Shown here: positions 17,238 through 25,480 of the stretch, one piece after another
Position numbering within the stretch: the first letter of the stretch is position 1
Layout of the letters: each line of letters opens with the position of its first letter
DNA from: Gemmatimonadota bacterium
GTDB taxonomy: Bacteria; Gemmatimonadota; Gemmatimonadetes; Longimicrobiales; Gaopeijiaceae
Reading direction: 5' to 3'
Length of the DNA: 37,395 bases
NCBI GenBank assembly: GCA_009841475.1
Contig: VXLT01000361.1
Location: 1 to 37,395 of the forward strand
Notes under the pieces: generated by a model
Database searches by the model: none
The model's input: only the letters and a program-made list of their open reading frames with translations
What the model was told of the DNA's origin: nothing
Translations under genes and position numbers: made by a program

Positions 17238-17269
17238 CGGGAATAAATGTCGGGAATCGGAGTCCCGAT
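17223..17269. repeat. overlapping inverted repeats next to tRNA-Arg
   Basis: ATTCCCG (17223-17229) pairs with CGGGAAT (17238-17244), and a second CGGGAAT is at 17251-17257. TCGGGA (17250-17255 region on the + strand) pairs with TCCCGA (17263-17268). CATTTA/TAAATG gives an alternative pairing across 17231-17250. In the tRNA-Arg direction these would form consecutive or competing hairpins 15-60 nt past the tRNA 3' end. They could act as terminator or processing structures, or be a recombination footprint. Confidence 0.5.
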
Positions 17270-17284
17270 ACCTCAAAAACCCAA

Positions 17285-17358
<74 letters not shown>

Positions 17359-17369
17359 CAACGATGCCT

Positions 17370-17398
17370 AAGGTAGTGCCTTGAGGGGCCGGCTCCAA
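17370..17398 (-). promoter_or_regulatory. candidate promoter of tRNA-Arg
   Basis: On the - strand TTGGAG (17398-17393), a 17-nt spacer and TACCTT (17375-17370) precede the tRNA 5' end by 11 nt. This is the expected geometry for a sigma-70-type tRNA promoter. Confidence 0.5.
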
Positions 17399-17485
17399 AA
17401 CCACCGCCGCATTCGGCCCAGCGACGGCATTCGGGCCTTCCACGCCGCGAGTGCACTCCCTCCACGCCGCTCGCGCCCCCACAAC

Positions 17486-17514
17486 GTCATGAAAACATGA
17501 CATTATGTCATGTT
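17486..17514. promoter_or_regulatory. operator-like array of three phased half-sites with 21-bp palindrome
   Basis: GTCATG (17486-17491), CATGAC (17496-17501) and GTCATG (17507-17512) are spaced 10 and 11 bp, about one helical turn. The last two form a perfect palindrome, AACATGACAT-T-ATGTCATGTT (17494-17514). The site is AT-rich in a GC-rich genome. It lies 45 bp past the stop of the propeller gene and about 130 bp upstream of tRNA-Arg. It could be an operator, or a weak terminator of the propeller gene because TTTT follows the stem on that strand. Confidence 0.5.
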
Positions 17515-17558
17515 CTCTTTACCACCAAGTGCCCCGGACACCCACCCCACGCTAACCC

Positions 17559-18752
17559 TCATCGCTCCCCCGGCCCCCTCTGCAACTGATACAGCCGGAC
17601 CGCCTCCACGCCGAGCGGATCCGTGTGAACTCCCAGGACCGACCGCGCGCCGATATCGGTAATGCGGAACCCGTTCGGAGCTTCCAGATAGGCCGTAAGC
17701 CTGCCATCGGCGTCGAAGATGTCCCACACTTGCGGAACGGGATCTTCGGCGAAGTCACTTCGATACCGTTCGACCCACAGGTCTCCCGCGGCGCCGGCCA
17801 GGAGCTCGCCGTGGACAGGGTGGGTGCTCGCGAACTCCGTGGCGAGCATTCGCTCCACGGCCGGGCCGGTCATTCCCCGGAGCCCCTCCTCAACTTCGGC
17901 CCTGGCCACGCTGACGTCCGTATCCGTCACCGGTCGCAGGGCCCGGTGCATCCGCACGACTCTCCGCAGGGACCCCGTCGCGTCGTATCCCGTCAGCTCG
18001 AAACGGCTTGAATGCCCATACCAGGCCACGGTCCCGCCCGCCGCGAACACCGCGCGCCCGCCGAAGGCGAGACCCAAGCCGTTGCCTCCCAGCCGGACGC
18101 CCGGGAATTCGCCCAGCGTGCTCAGGGTCTCGCCGTGGCGATCGGCAGCGTACAGAAAGTGTGTGGATTGGTCACGGGTGTCCCGGGATGGAGACCGCGT
18201 GCGTGTTTCGATGAGGAGGGGACCCTCTTCAAGCCACCCGATCACATTCGGGAAGGAGGCTCCGGGAATGCGCGGAATGGCGAAGGATCGAGCGAATGTT
18301 CCGGCGGGTGTGAAGAGGGAAACCCGTTCCCCGGCAGCGTCGACCGCTGCGACGGAATCACCCGCCACCTCCGCAATCGTCCAGAGATTGACGAATTCCC
18401 CCGGCCCTTCGCCGCGTCCGCCGAAGGTCAGCAGATGACCTCCGTCCTCGTTGAAGACGCGGACCTCGGCCGCGAGCCCGTCCGCTACAGCGATGTCTCC
18501 GGTCGACAGCAGAATGGCGTGGCGAACGGAGCCGAACAGGTCCGGGCCGGGTCCCTGTCCCTCGCTTCTCCCGATCTCGAGGACTGCAGGAATCTGAAGC
18601 CGCCACTCCTCCCCGCGGGCGTCGGAGGGGTTTTCCGCAATGCGGACACCTGCGCTGTCTCGGACGATGGACGAGTGGGAGGCGCTGTCACCGGACAAGC
18701 AGGCGGTGGCGAGAAGGGATGTCACGGTGGGGAGTAGCAACCGGCAGGTCAT
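17559..18752 (-). CDS. 6-bladed beta-propeller lipoprotein
   Basis: 397 residues. The ATG at 18752 has AGAGG 5 nt upstream. A short signal peptide ends in A-T-A-C (C18), a likely lipidation site. The propeller signature LTFGGRGEGPGEFVNLWTIA lies at about 110-130, with blades such as SVAAVDAAGERVSLFTPAGT and VWDIFDADGRLTAYLEAPNG. It resembles the propeller at 11739 in type, but the two are not close duplicates. It probably sits on the cell surface. The binding partner is unknown. Confidence 0.8.
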   Translation of the reverse strand: MTCRLLLPTVTSLLATACLSGDSASHSSIVRDSAGVRIAENPSDARGEEWRLQIPAVLEIGRSEGQGPGPDLFGSVRHAILLSTGDIAVADGLAAEVRVFNEDGGHLLTFGGRGEGPGEFVNLWTIAEVAGDSVAAVDAAGERVSLFTPAGTFARSFAIPRIPGASFPNVIGWLEEGPLLIETRTRSPSRDTRDQSTHFLYAADRHGETLSTLGEFPGVRLGGNGLGLAFGGRAVFAAGGTVAWYGHSSRFELTGYDATGSLRRVVRMHRALRPVTDTDVSVARAEVEEGLRGMTGPAVERMLATEFASTHPVHGELLAGAAGDLWVERYRSDFAEDPVPQVWDIFDADGRLTAYLEAPNGFRITDIGARSVLGVHTDPLGVEAVRLYQLQRGPGER

Positions 18753-18851
18753 TCTGGCCTCTTGGGGTCCGGGCGGAATCGGGAATGCAGCGAGACTTGT
18801 GCGAAAGACACTGCGGCGACACCAGGGGTTGCCCGTTGTTCGCGCCAGGCC

Positions 18852-18881
18852 GTGACAGCGCCGGCGCTGGCGAGGTATCTT
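18852..18881 (+). promoter_or_regulatory. candidate promoter of the Ig-like/LVIVD gene
   Basis: GTGACA (18852-18857), an 18-nt spacer and TATCTT (18876-18881) lie about 50 nt upstream of the ATG at 18934, within the divergent intergenic region. Confidence 0.45.
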
Positions 18882-18933
18882 CGGAAGCGCGAATGCCGCG
18901 CAGACCGGACCCCCTTCAAGAAGGCTTCTTCCC

Positions 18934-20817
18934 ATGACGACGAGCGCAGTTCTCCTCTTGCTGGCGGGCGTGCAGGCCGGACCCGACCGCATCGATCTGG
19001 ACCCCGCACAGATGACCCTTGACGCCGGCGAAACCGTCACCGTGACAGCTACCGTGCGGTCTGCGGACGGCGCGGTGCTGGCGGATGCCCCGGTGCGGTG
19101 GATCGCAATGAATCCGGAGGTCGCGGTCGTGGACCAGAGCGGGCAGGTGACGGGGGTCTCTCCGGGGGAAGCCCGGATCGCGGCGCGTTCGGGGAACGTG
19201 ATGAGCTTTGCCGCGGTGGTGGTGCGGGCGCTTCCGGTCGCGAGTCTGTCGGCGGAGCTGCCGCAGGCCACGCTGCTCGCGGGTACGAGCGCCCCGTTGC
19301 TTGTGGTGGCCGCCGGACCCGATGGAGAGCCCGTGGCCGACCCTGATCTCACCTTCTCGTCGAGCGACGAGTCCGTGGCCGGGGTCGACGCGGCCGGGCG
19401 CGTGTACGCACGCAGCGCGGGCCAGGCGCGGGTGACGGTTGTGGCGGGATCGGTCAGCGACGTCGTCACCGTCGCCGTCCGCGAGGGCGAACTCGGCCCG
19501 GTCGAGGTGGTCCCTGCCGAAGTCCGCGCCCGGACCGGCGACGTCATCCGCTTCGAGGCGCGGGCCGCCACCGCGCTGTATCCGGAGTGGAGCGTCACCG
19601 GCGGCGGCGCGCAGATCGAGGGGGAAGGGAGTGAGGGCGTCTTCGTCGCCGAGCGGCCCGGCACCTACCGCGTCACCGCCGTGTACGGGGAAGGGAGGGC
19701 GGCGGTGGCCTCGGCGACGGTCACGCCCCGCATCGAGGAGGCCGAACTGGTGAAGGTCGGGCGCGGCGCCGCCGCGGAACACCACTCCGGCGACACCTGG
19801 GTCTTCGAGGGTGCCAACGGCCGGGACTACGCCTACGTGGGGACCTTCATGTACGACTGGATGAAGGCCTGGGACGTGACCGACCCCTCGGCCCCCGTGC
19901 TCACCGATTCGGTGCAGCTCGACGCGCGCAGGATCAACGACGTCAAGATCCACGGCAGCAACCGGATCGGGATCCTGACGCGTGAGGGCGCGTCCGACCG
20001 GCAGAACGGCATCGTGATTCTGGACCTGTCGGACCCCGCCCACCCGACGATCATCTCGGAGTACAAGCGCACGGTGCCCGGTGGCGTCCACAACGTCTGG
20101 ATCGAGGGCGACCTCGTCTACGCGGTGCACAACGGCACCAGCGACATCCACATCATCGACATCTCGGACCCGGCCGCCCCCGACGAGGTGGGCCGCTGGG
20201 GCATGCCCGAGTCCGACCACAAGTCGCTCCACGACGTCATCGTCCAGGACGGCTACGCGTACCTCTCGTACTGGGACGATGGCGCGGTGACCCTCGATGT
20301 CGGCGCCGGCACCCACGGCGGCACCCCCACGGAGCCTGCTTTCGTGTCACGGTTCAAGTACCCGATCGGTAACACCCATACGGCGTGGCGGGCTGGACGC
20401 TACCTCTTCGTGGGCGACGAGATCTTCCCCGACGACTGGGACGCCGACGCCCCCATCGAGGCGCGCGGCTACATCCACGTCCTCGACATGGCCGACATGG
20501 ACAATCCTGTCGAGGTCGCGCGCTACGAGGTGCCCGAAGCCGGCGCCCACAACATCTGGGTCGAGGGCGATCGCCTCTACGTGGGGTATTACCAGGCCGG
20601 CCTGCGCGTGGTGGACATCTCGGGCGAACTGCGGGGCGACCTGTACAGGCAGGGCCGCGAGATCGCGATCCTCAAGACCACGGACGCAGAGTCAACGGTC
20701 CCCAACTGGGGGATGACCTGGGGCGCCCAGATCCACAAGGGTCACATCTTCACCTCCGACCTGAACTCGGGGTTGTGGGTGGTCAAGCTGGTCGAGGGGC
20801 AGCGGATCATCTCGTAG
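18934..20817 (+). CDS. secreted protein with Ig-like (BIG2) domains and LVIVD-type propeller
   Basis: 627 residues, preceded by AAGAAGG. A short hydrophobic N-terminus (TTSAVLLLLAGVQA) looks like a signal peptide. Two BIG2-like domains follow at about 20-100 and 105-190 (PVRWIAMNPEVAVVDQSGQV and LTFSSSDESVAGVDAAGRVY). A third beta domain lies at ~190-270. The second half contains repeated D-[IV]-[ST]-D-P-[AS]-x-P blades typical of LVIVD propellers (VTDPSAPVLTDS, LSDPAHPTIISEY, ISDPAAPDEVGRW). It is probably exported and cell-surface or adhesive in role. It is separated from the next gene by only 6 nt. Confidence 0.85.
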   Translation: MTTSAVLLLLAGVQAGPDRIDLDPAQMTLDAGETVTVTATVRSADGAVLADAPVRWIAMNPEVAVVDQSGQVTGVSPGEARIAARSGNVMSFAAVVVRALPVASLSAELPQATLLAGTSAPLLVVAAGPDGEPVADPDLTFSSSDESVAGVDAAGRVYARSAGQARVTVVAGSVSDVVTVAVREGELGPVEVVPAEVRARTGDVIRFEARAATALYPEWSVTGGGAQIEGEGSEGVFVAERPGTYRVTAVYGEGRAAVASATVTPRIEEAELVKVGRGAAAEHHSGDTWVFEGANGRDYAYVGTFMYDWMKAWDVTDPSAPVLTDSVQLDARRINDVKIHGSNRIGILTREGASDRQNGIVILDLSDPAHPTIISEYKRTVPGGVHNVWIEGDLVYAVHNGTSDIHIIDISDPAAPDEVGRWGMPESDHKSLHDVIVQDGYAYLSYWDDGAVTLDVGAGTHGGTPTEPAFVSRFKYPIGNTHTAWRAGRYLFVGDEIFPDDWDADAPIEARGYIHVLDMADMDNPVEVARYEVPEAGAHNIWVEGDRLYVGYYQAGLRVVDISGELRGDLYRQGREIAILKTTDAESTVPNWGMTWGAQIHKGHIFTSDLNSGLWVVKLVEGQRIIS

Positions 20818-20823
20818 ACGGCT

Positions 20824-21792
20824 GTGCGCGAGCTGGACTTCGACGCGGCGCTGGAGCGGATCCGCGGCCTCGTCTGGCGGACGCCTCTGATCCCGGTGTC
20901 GGCGCCCAACGCGGATCGTGTCGGCCATTCGGTGCCCGCCGCCCGCCAGAGCGACGCATGGCTCAAGCTGGAATCGCTGCAGCGGACGGGTTCCTTCAAG
21001 ATCAGGGGTGCCGCCAACCGGCTCCTCGGGCTGACCCCCGCCGAGCGGGCGCGAGGCGTCGTCGCCGTGTCGTCGGGCAACCACGGGAGGGCGGTCGCCG
21101 AGGTGGCGCGCATCCTCGGGATCCGTGCGACGATCTGCGTACCCGACTGGGCGGATCCGTCGAAGTTGCGCAGCATTCGGGCCGCGGGGGCGAGGCTGAT
21201 CCGCGCCGGTCCCAGCTACGACGAGGCCGACGAAAGGGCGGCGGGGCTGGCGGTGGCCGAGGGGCTGACCCGGGTGCACCCGTTCGACGATGCGGACGTG
21301 ATCGAGGGGCAGGGGACCGTGGGGCTCGAGCTGGCCGAGCAGCTGCCGGGGCTCGGCGAAGTCATCGTCCCGCTCTCGGGTGGGGGGCTGGTGGCGGGGA
21401 TCGGGCTGGCGCTGAAGCGTCGCGGAGTGCGCGTCGTGGCGGTGTCGGCGCAACGGGCGTCGGTCATGCTGAAGAGCCTTGAGGCCGGCCGGCCGCTCCG
21501 CATTCCCGACGAGGAGACGATCGCCTCGGCGTTGTCGGGGGGGATCGGGGACGACAACCGCCTCACCCTGCAGCTCGTGCGAGAGGTCGTGGACGAATAC
21601 ATCGTCGTCGAGGAAGACGATATTCGCGCCGCGGTGCGTAGCGCGTTCCGAGATCATCACCTGGTCGTGGAGGGCGGGGGGGCGGTCGGACTCGCGGCGC
21701 TCGCCTCGGGCTACCGTCCGCGCGGTCGGGCCGCGGTGATCGTGTCGGGCGGCAACATCGACGCGCCCGCGCTGGCGGCGGTGGCCGGGTGA
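20824..21792 (+). CDS. PLP-dependent threonine/serine dehydratase family enzyme
   Basis: 322 residues from a GTG start. The PLP-binding lysine is K59 in SLQRTGSFKIRGA. Phosphate and substrate loops are seen in VSSGNHGRAVAEVA and LSGGGLVAGIGLAL. The length corresponds to the catalytic domain only, without the regulatory ACT domain of biosynthetic IlvA. Catabolic threonine ammonia-lyase, serine racemase and the hydroxyectoine enzyme EutB share this architecture, and the C-terminal VSGGNID is seen in several of them. No ectoine genes are nearby, so I leave the substrate open. Confidence 0.88.
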   Translation: MRELDFDAALERIRGLVWRTPLIPVSAPNADRVGHSVPAARQSDAWLKLESLQRTGSFKIRGAANRLLGLTPAERARGVVAVSSGNHGRAVAEVARILGIRATICVPDWADPSKLRSIRAAGARLIRAGPSYDEADERAAGLAVAEGLTRVHPFDDADVIEGQGTVGLELAEQLPGLGEVIVPLSGGGLVAGIGLALKRRGVRVVAVSAQRASVMLKSLEAGRPLRIPDEETIASALSGGIGDDNRLTLQLVREVVDEYIVVEEDDIRAAVRSAFRDHHLVVEGGGAVGLAALASGYRPRGRAAVIVSGGNIDAPALAAVAG

Positions 21793-21813
21793 GGAACCGG
21801 GCTGGCTGGTTCC
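21793..21813. terminator. hairpin between convergent genes
   Basis: GGAACC (21793-21798) and GGTTCC (21808-21813) form a 6-bp stem directly after the dehydratase stop, in the 74-nt gap before the convergent metalloprotease gene. There is no T-tract, so its role as a terminator is uncertain. Confidence 0.3.
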
Positions 21814-21866
21814 GCGAGCGCGGGGGCCCACAAATCGATGTTGAGAGTCGTGATGCGGCCAGCGCG

Positions 21867-24392
21867 TTACCGCAGGCGCGTGAACACCACCCGCATGTCG
21901 GGCAGGTTGCCGGTGACCACCTCGATCTCCATTCCGGCGCCGGTCCCGTCGGACTCGAAGTCATGGAAGCGAATTCCGCTCGGCGCGAGTCCGCCTACCC
22001 AGGTTCCGGACTGGAAGGGCGCGGGCTCCGGCCCTGTGCGGGGCCACGGATAGAGACCGGCGGGCTGGAACGGGGGCCGGAAGAGCTGGGAGGTGGCCGA
22101 TGGAAAATCGTATGTGTGGAAGGTGCGCCCGGGCTGCGGGGCATTCGTACCGTTCAGCATCATCGCGATGGCGTATTCCACAATCAGCGCGGAGATGGGC
22201 TGTCCGGTCACTTCCTCGATGCCCGCCACGCCCGCCGGGGCGGTGGTGTCGTTCAACGCCATGAAAAAGTCTCCGTCGGCGCGCTGGGCCGCGTTGCCGT
22301 AGGCGTCGCCGAGGAACCGGTGGAAGTGCCAGGAGCTCCCGTAGAAGCTGTGCTCGGGAGACGGGTTCATGACGAGGGAATTGTTGTATGAGGTGTAGGC
22401 GAGCGTGGTCCTCGCCAGACGCGCCAACACTCCGTAGTTCTCGGGACTGATGATGGAGCCGTTGCGGGGCGGGTAGTCGTCGCGGGTCAGCAACGCCTCC
22501 TGCGCCAATCCGCCCACCGCCTCCATGGCCTTCCGTGAAGACCGCTCGGCGGCGATCTCGGCGGTGCCCTCCTCGATCCAGGTCGGGTGCAAGCTCTCCG
22601 CCAGGGTCCTCAGGTACAGGGAACTCACGTGCTTCATCTCGTGAACGATCGTCGGCAGCGCCTGGTAGTACGTGTTCTCCTGCTCGGATCCAAGGGCCCG
22701 CAGCAGACTCTCGTTCATATAAACGAGCTCCATCTGATTGGACCCGGCGCAGGCGTCGCTGGAAAGGAAATCACCCGGCCAGACGAACCCGGCCACGCCC
22801 TCGGTGAGGATGGGCGAGACGAAGACGTTCACGCGCCCGTCGCCGTTGATGTCCGGGATCCCGCCGAAGTACTCGTTGATCGTTTCGGCTCCATGGTCCG
22901 CATAGTAGTCGAGCACCATCTGCGCGTCCTGCGCCCTCACCGCGTCGGTCTCGTGCTGGACCGAGTCCTGGTAGATCGCCAGGTGTCCGTTGTACCCGAC
23001 GAGCAATGCGGGAACGGGAGGCGCGCCCGGCGCATTGCAACTGGTCCCGCCCGCGTAGGGGCGCAGCATGAGCCGCTGCGGGGGAGTTGCCCGGGCGGCC
23101 GCGGCGGAGATGTCCGCCGGGGGTGCGACCCGGGTGTCCGGAAGGACCGCGTCTCTTCCGAATCTGGCCAGGAGTCCGTGTGCCTCTTCAAGGAGCTGGC
23201 CGTGGAACCGGGCCGTCCCCTCGGCGACGCGGACGCCGGCGGCAAGCGCCGGCGGGAGCGCGGTCAGGGAGGTCGCGGCTGGGGGTGCGGGCGTGCGCGG
23301 CGTCCTGTCCTGCGAGGTCGCGGCCACGCCGAGCGCAGTCGTGATGAAGTGGATGGTGGGAACGCCGAGCGGCGACGTGGCCGCGCGCAGCGCCGCGACC
23401 CGGTAGAGATCGCCGCTCTCACCGGAGGGGAGCAGGGGAGGGCACTCCCCGAAGTCGTCCTGGCCGAGGACCAGGACGTCGCCGGGACTCAACTGCAGCG
23501 GTGGAGCGCAGACGAGCAGTGTCAGGGCCTTCGAACTCGCCCTCCCGGCGGCGTCGCGCACCGTAACCGTGAAGGAGGCGGTGTCGGCACGGGCCGGGGT
23601 TCCCGAGAGCACCCCCGCGAAGTCGATCCCGAGTCCCGCGGGCAGAGCACCCTCCGTGACCGACCAGGTCAGCGGCTCGTCTCGGATCCCCACCACTTCG
23701 AGCGCGGCGCGGTAGTGCAGCGTGGCGCGCGCCCGGTCGAGGTCCTGCGTGATAATCGCAAGCTCGGGTTCGGTAGCGATGGCGGTATACTGCGCCGTGA
23801 GGGCGCCGAACCGGACTACAAGCCGCTGCTCTCCCTGGTCCAGCCCGAGCGTCCAGCGAGCCGACGCGACCCCGGAGCTGTCGCTGACGGCGTCTTCCGG
23901 ATCGACCGTTCCTTCTCCGGCAACGACCCGGAAGGTCACCGTAACATCGGGGATGGGTATCCCGTTCTCGTCCTCGACGAGCACCGCCGGGTCTTCGGGG
24001 AGGCGCGATAGCGCCGGCGCCGTCTGGGAACCTCCCCTCACCGCGGTCAGGCGTGCAGGCACCAGCCGCACCTCCAGGACTCCGCTGCCCGAGACCGATC
24101 CGTGGGTGGCCACGATCTCCACGCTTCCTGGACCGGTCGCCGTAACCACGCCCCTGGCGGAAACGGTGGCGACCCGTTCGTCGCTCGACGACCACGCGAT
24201 GTCGGCTTCATAGATTATGGCGCCGTCGACATCGAGCACCTGTGCCCGGTACGCGATGGTGTCGCCGACCATCTGCACCGTGATGTGTGCGGGAGACACC
24301 ACCATGGTGTGGGGAACTCGCGGCGCCGTCTCGCCGCAGGCGGGAACGGCCAGGACGATGGCGGTTGCAAGGACGCGCACGGATCGGGTCAT
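21867..24392 (-). CDS. Ig-like-domain lipoprotein with HExxH metallopeptidase domain
   Basis: 841 residues. The start is the ATG at 24392, with GGAGA about 10 nt upstream. The signal peptide ends in V-P-A-C (C19). Residues ~30-115 are a BIG2-like domain (IAWSSSDERVATVSARGVVT). Two further Ig-like domains run to ~330, the last of the putative-Ig type (LPAGLGIDFAGVLSGTPARA). The C-terminal half carries the zinc motif H584-E-M-K-H588 and, 19 residues on, WIEEGTAE with E608 as likely third ligand. That spacing resembles gluzincins of the hyicolysin (M30) type. It is a predicted surface-anchored protease; its target is unknown. Confidence 0.82.
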   Translation of the reverse strand: MTRSVRVLATAIVLAVPACGETAPRVPHTMVVSPAHITVQMVGDTIAYRAQVLDVDGAIIYEADIAWSSSDERVATVSARGVVTATGPGSVEIVATHGSVSGSGVLEVRLVPARLTAVRGGSQTAPALSRLPEDPAVLVEDENGIPIPDVTVTFRVVAGEGTVDPEDAVSDSSGVASARWTLGLDQGEQRLVVRFGALTAQYTAIATEPELAIITQDLDRARATLHYRAALEVVGIRDEPLTWSVTEGALPAGLGIDFAGVLSGTPARADTASFTVTVRDAAGRASSKALTLLVCAPPLQLSPGDVLVLGQDDFGECPPLLPSGESGDLYRVAALRAATSPLGVPTIHFITTALGVAATSQDRTPRTPAPPAATSLTALPPALAAGVRVAEGTARFHGQLLEEAHGLLARFGRDAVLPDTRVAPPADISAAAARATPPQRLMLRPYAGGTSCNAPGAPPVPALLVGYNGHLAIYQDSVQHETDAVRAQDAQMVLDYYADHGAETINEYFGGIPDINGDGRVNVFVSPILTEGVAGFVWPGDFLSSDACAGSNQMELVYMNESLLRALGSEQENTYYQALPTIVHEMKHVSSLYLRTLAESLHPTWIEEGTAEIAAERSSRKAMEAVGGLAQEALLTRDDYPPRNGSIISPENYGVLARLARTTLAYTSYNNSLVMNPSPEHSFYGSSWHFHRFLGDAYGNAAQRADGDFFMALNDTTAPAGVAGIEEVTGQPISALIVEYAIAMMLNGTNAPQPGRTFHTYDFPSATSQLFRPPFQPAGLYPWPRTGPEPAPFQSGTWVGGLAPSGIRFHDFESDGTGAGMEIEVVTGNLPDMRVVFTRLR

Positions 24393-24539
24393 GCGGAAAG
24401 AGTCTCCAGTGGTGTGCCTGCTGCAAACTGACACCGGAGTACCGCCTGCCGCCATGATCGGGGCGATTGGCGGTGCGGGATGCCCCCATGTCGCGGGCCG
24501 GCGGTGTTCGCCCCCGCCGTCAAGGGTTGCTCGACCACG

Positions 24540-24569
24540 TTGACCCGCCTTCCGGCCCGGAATTAATGT
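24540..24569 (+). promoter_or_regulatory. candidate promoter of the YfgM-like gene
   Basis: TTGACC (24540-24545), an 18-nt spacer and TAATGT (24564-24569) lie about 95 nt before the ATG at 24663. This is the best sigma-70-type match in the 270-nt divergent intergenic region, which otherwise holds no gene I can see. Confidence 0.45.
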
Positions 24570-24662
24570 ATCTGTTCGGACAGTTCGCATCACCACGGCC
24601 GGGAACGCGCCGCCGCGCCTCCCGCCAGTCCAGGGCAAGTTTCAACGAGAACCGACATACCA

Positions 24663-25361
24663 ATGGCAAAATACCGCAAACCGGGATCGGGTCCGAAGAG
24701 GCCGGTCAATCCTGCGGAACAGGAAGACGTCTTCGTCGCGAAGACGCTGGAAGCGACCCAGTGGGCCCAGCGCAACCGGCCCATCCTGACTCTCGCGGTC
24801 GTCCTGATGGGGCTGGGCACCGCCGCATTCGTCTACTACGGCCGCTACCGCGACACCTTGAACGTGACAGCCGCCAGCCAGCTCGAGGAGCTGCAGCAGC
24901 GGCTCGAGATGGGTGACGCGGAGGCGGTGCGTGAGGACCTGGACCTCTACCTGGAGCGCTTCGGGAGCACCACCTTCGCCGACGAGGCGCGTCTCACGCT
25001 GGGGCAGATTCTGGCGACCGAGGGCGACCACGCGGGCGCGGCGGCGATCCTGGAGCCGCTGGCCGGTGACATGGACACTCCGCTGGGCGCCCAGGCCGCG
25101 GTGCTGTTGGCCGCGGTCTCCGAAGACCTGGGAGATGTGCAGGTGGCAGAGAGACTCTACGAACGGCTGGCGGACCGTGCGCGCCTTGACTTCCAGAGGA
25201 AGGAGGCGCTGATCGATGTCGCGCGCCTCCGACGGGACCGGGGCGACCACGCCGGCGCGCTGGCCGCCTACGACCGCCTGCTCGACGAGATCGGCGAGGA
25301 CGATCCGGATCGCGCCAGGATCGAGATGGGGCGGGCGGAGGCGGCGGAGAGGGCGCGGTAG
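24663..25361 (+). CDS. YfgM-like tetratricopeptide membrane protein
   Basis: 232 residues. A cytoplasmic N-terminus (~38 residues) leads into one membrane segment at about 41-59 (PILTLAVVLMGLGTAAFVYY), then helical repeats. This layout is that of YfgM, the TPR protein associated with the SecYEG translocon and periplasmic chaperones. Segments such as TFADEARLTLGQILATEGDH and ERLYERLADRARLDFQRKEA match the repeat type. In E. coli yfgM precedes the propeller gene bamB; here it stands alone, with a convergent gene downstream. Confidence 0.75.
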   Translation: MAKYRKPGSGPKRPVNPAEQEDVFVAKTLEATQWAQRNRPILTLAVVLMGLGTAAFVYYGRYRDTLNVTAASQLEELQQRLEMGDAEAVREDLDLYLERFGSTTFADEARLTLGQILATEGDHAGAAAILEPLAGDMDTPLGAQAAVLLAAVSEDLGDVQVAERLYERLADRARLDFQRKEALIDVARLRRDRGDHAGALAAYDRLLDEIGEDDPDRARIEMGRAEAAERAR

Positions 25362-25410
25362 GGCGTTCAGCGTCCCAGTGGGAGGCCCCGATTCCGTTCC
25401 GTATAGTTCG

Positions 25411-25426
25411 CATAATATGTATTATG
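25411..25426. repeat. AT-rich inverted repeat between convergent genes
   Basis: CATAATA-TG-TATTATG is a perfect 7-bp inverted repeat inside a ~50-nt AT-rich island (25395-25445), between the YfgM-like gene and the beta-lactamase-family gene. It may be a weak bidirectional terminator or a binding site. Confidence 0.4.
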
Positions 25427-25480
25427 TAAAGTTGAAATTGCAGTAGTGAGGCGCTTCACAAAACGTCCCTTCCTCCCCTG

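Noticed and set aside
18916-20316. 466-codon - strand open frame
   Set aside because: Shadow of the Ig-like/LVIVD gene; no start signal and no domain.
22587-24011. 474-codon + strand open frame
   Set aside because: Antisense to the metalloprotease lipoprotein; Arg/Gly-rich without structure.
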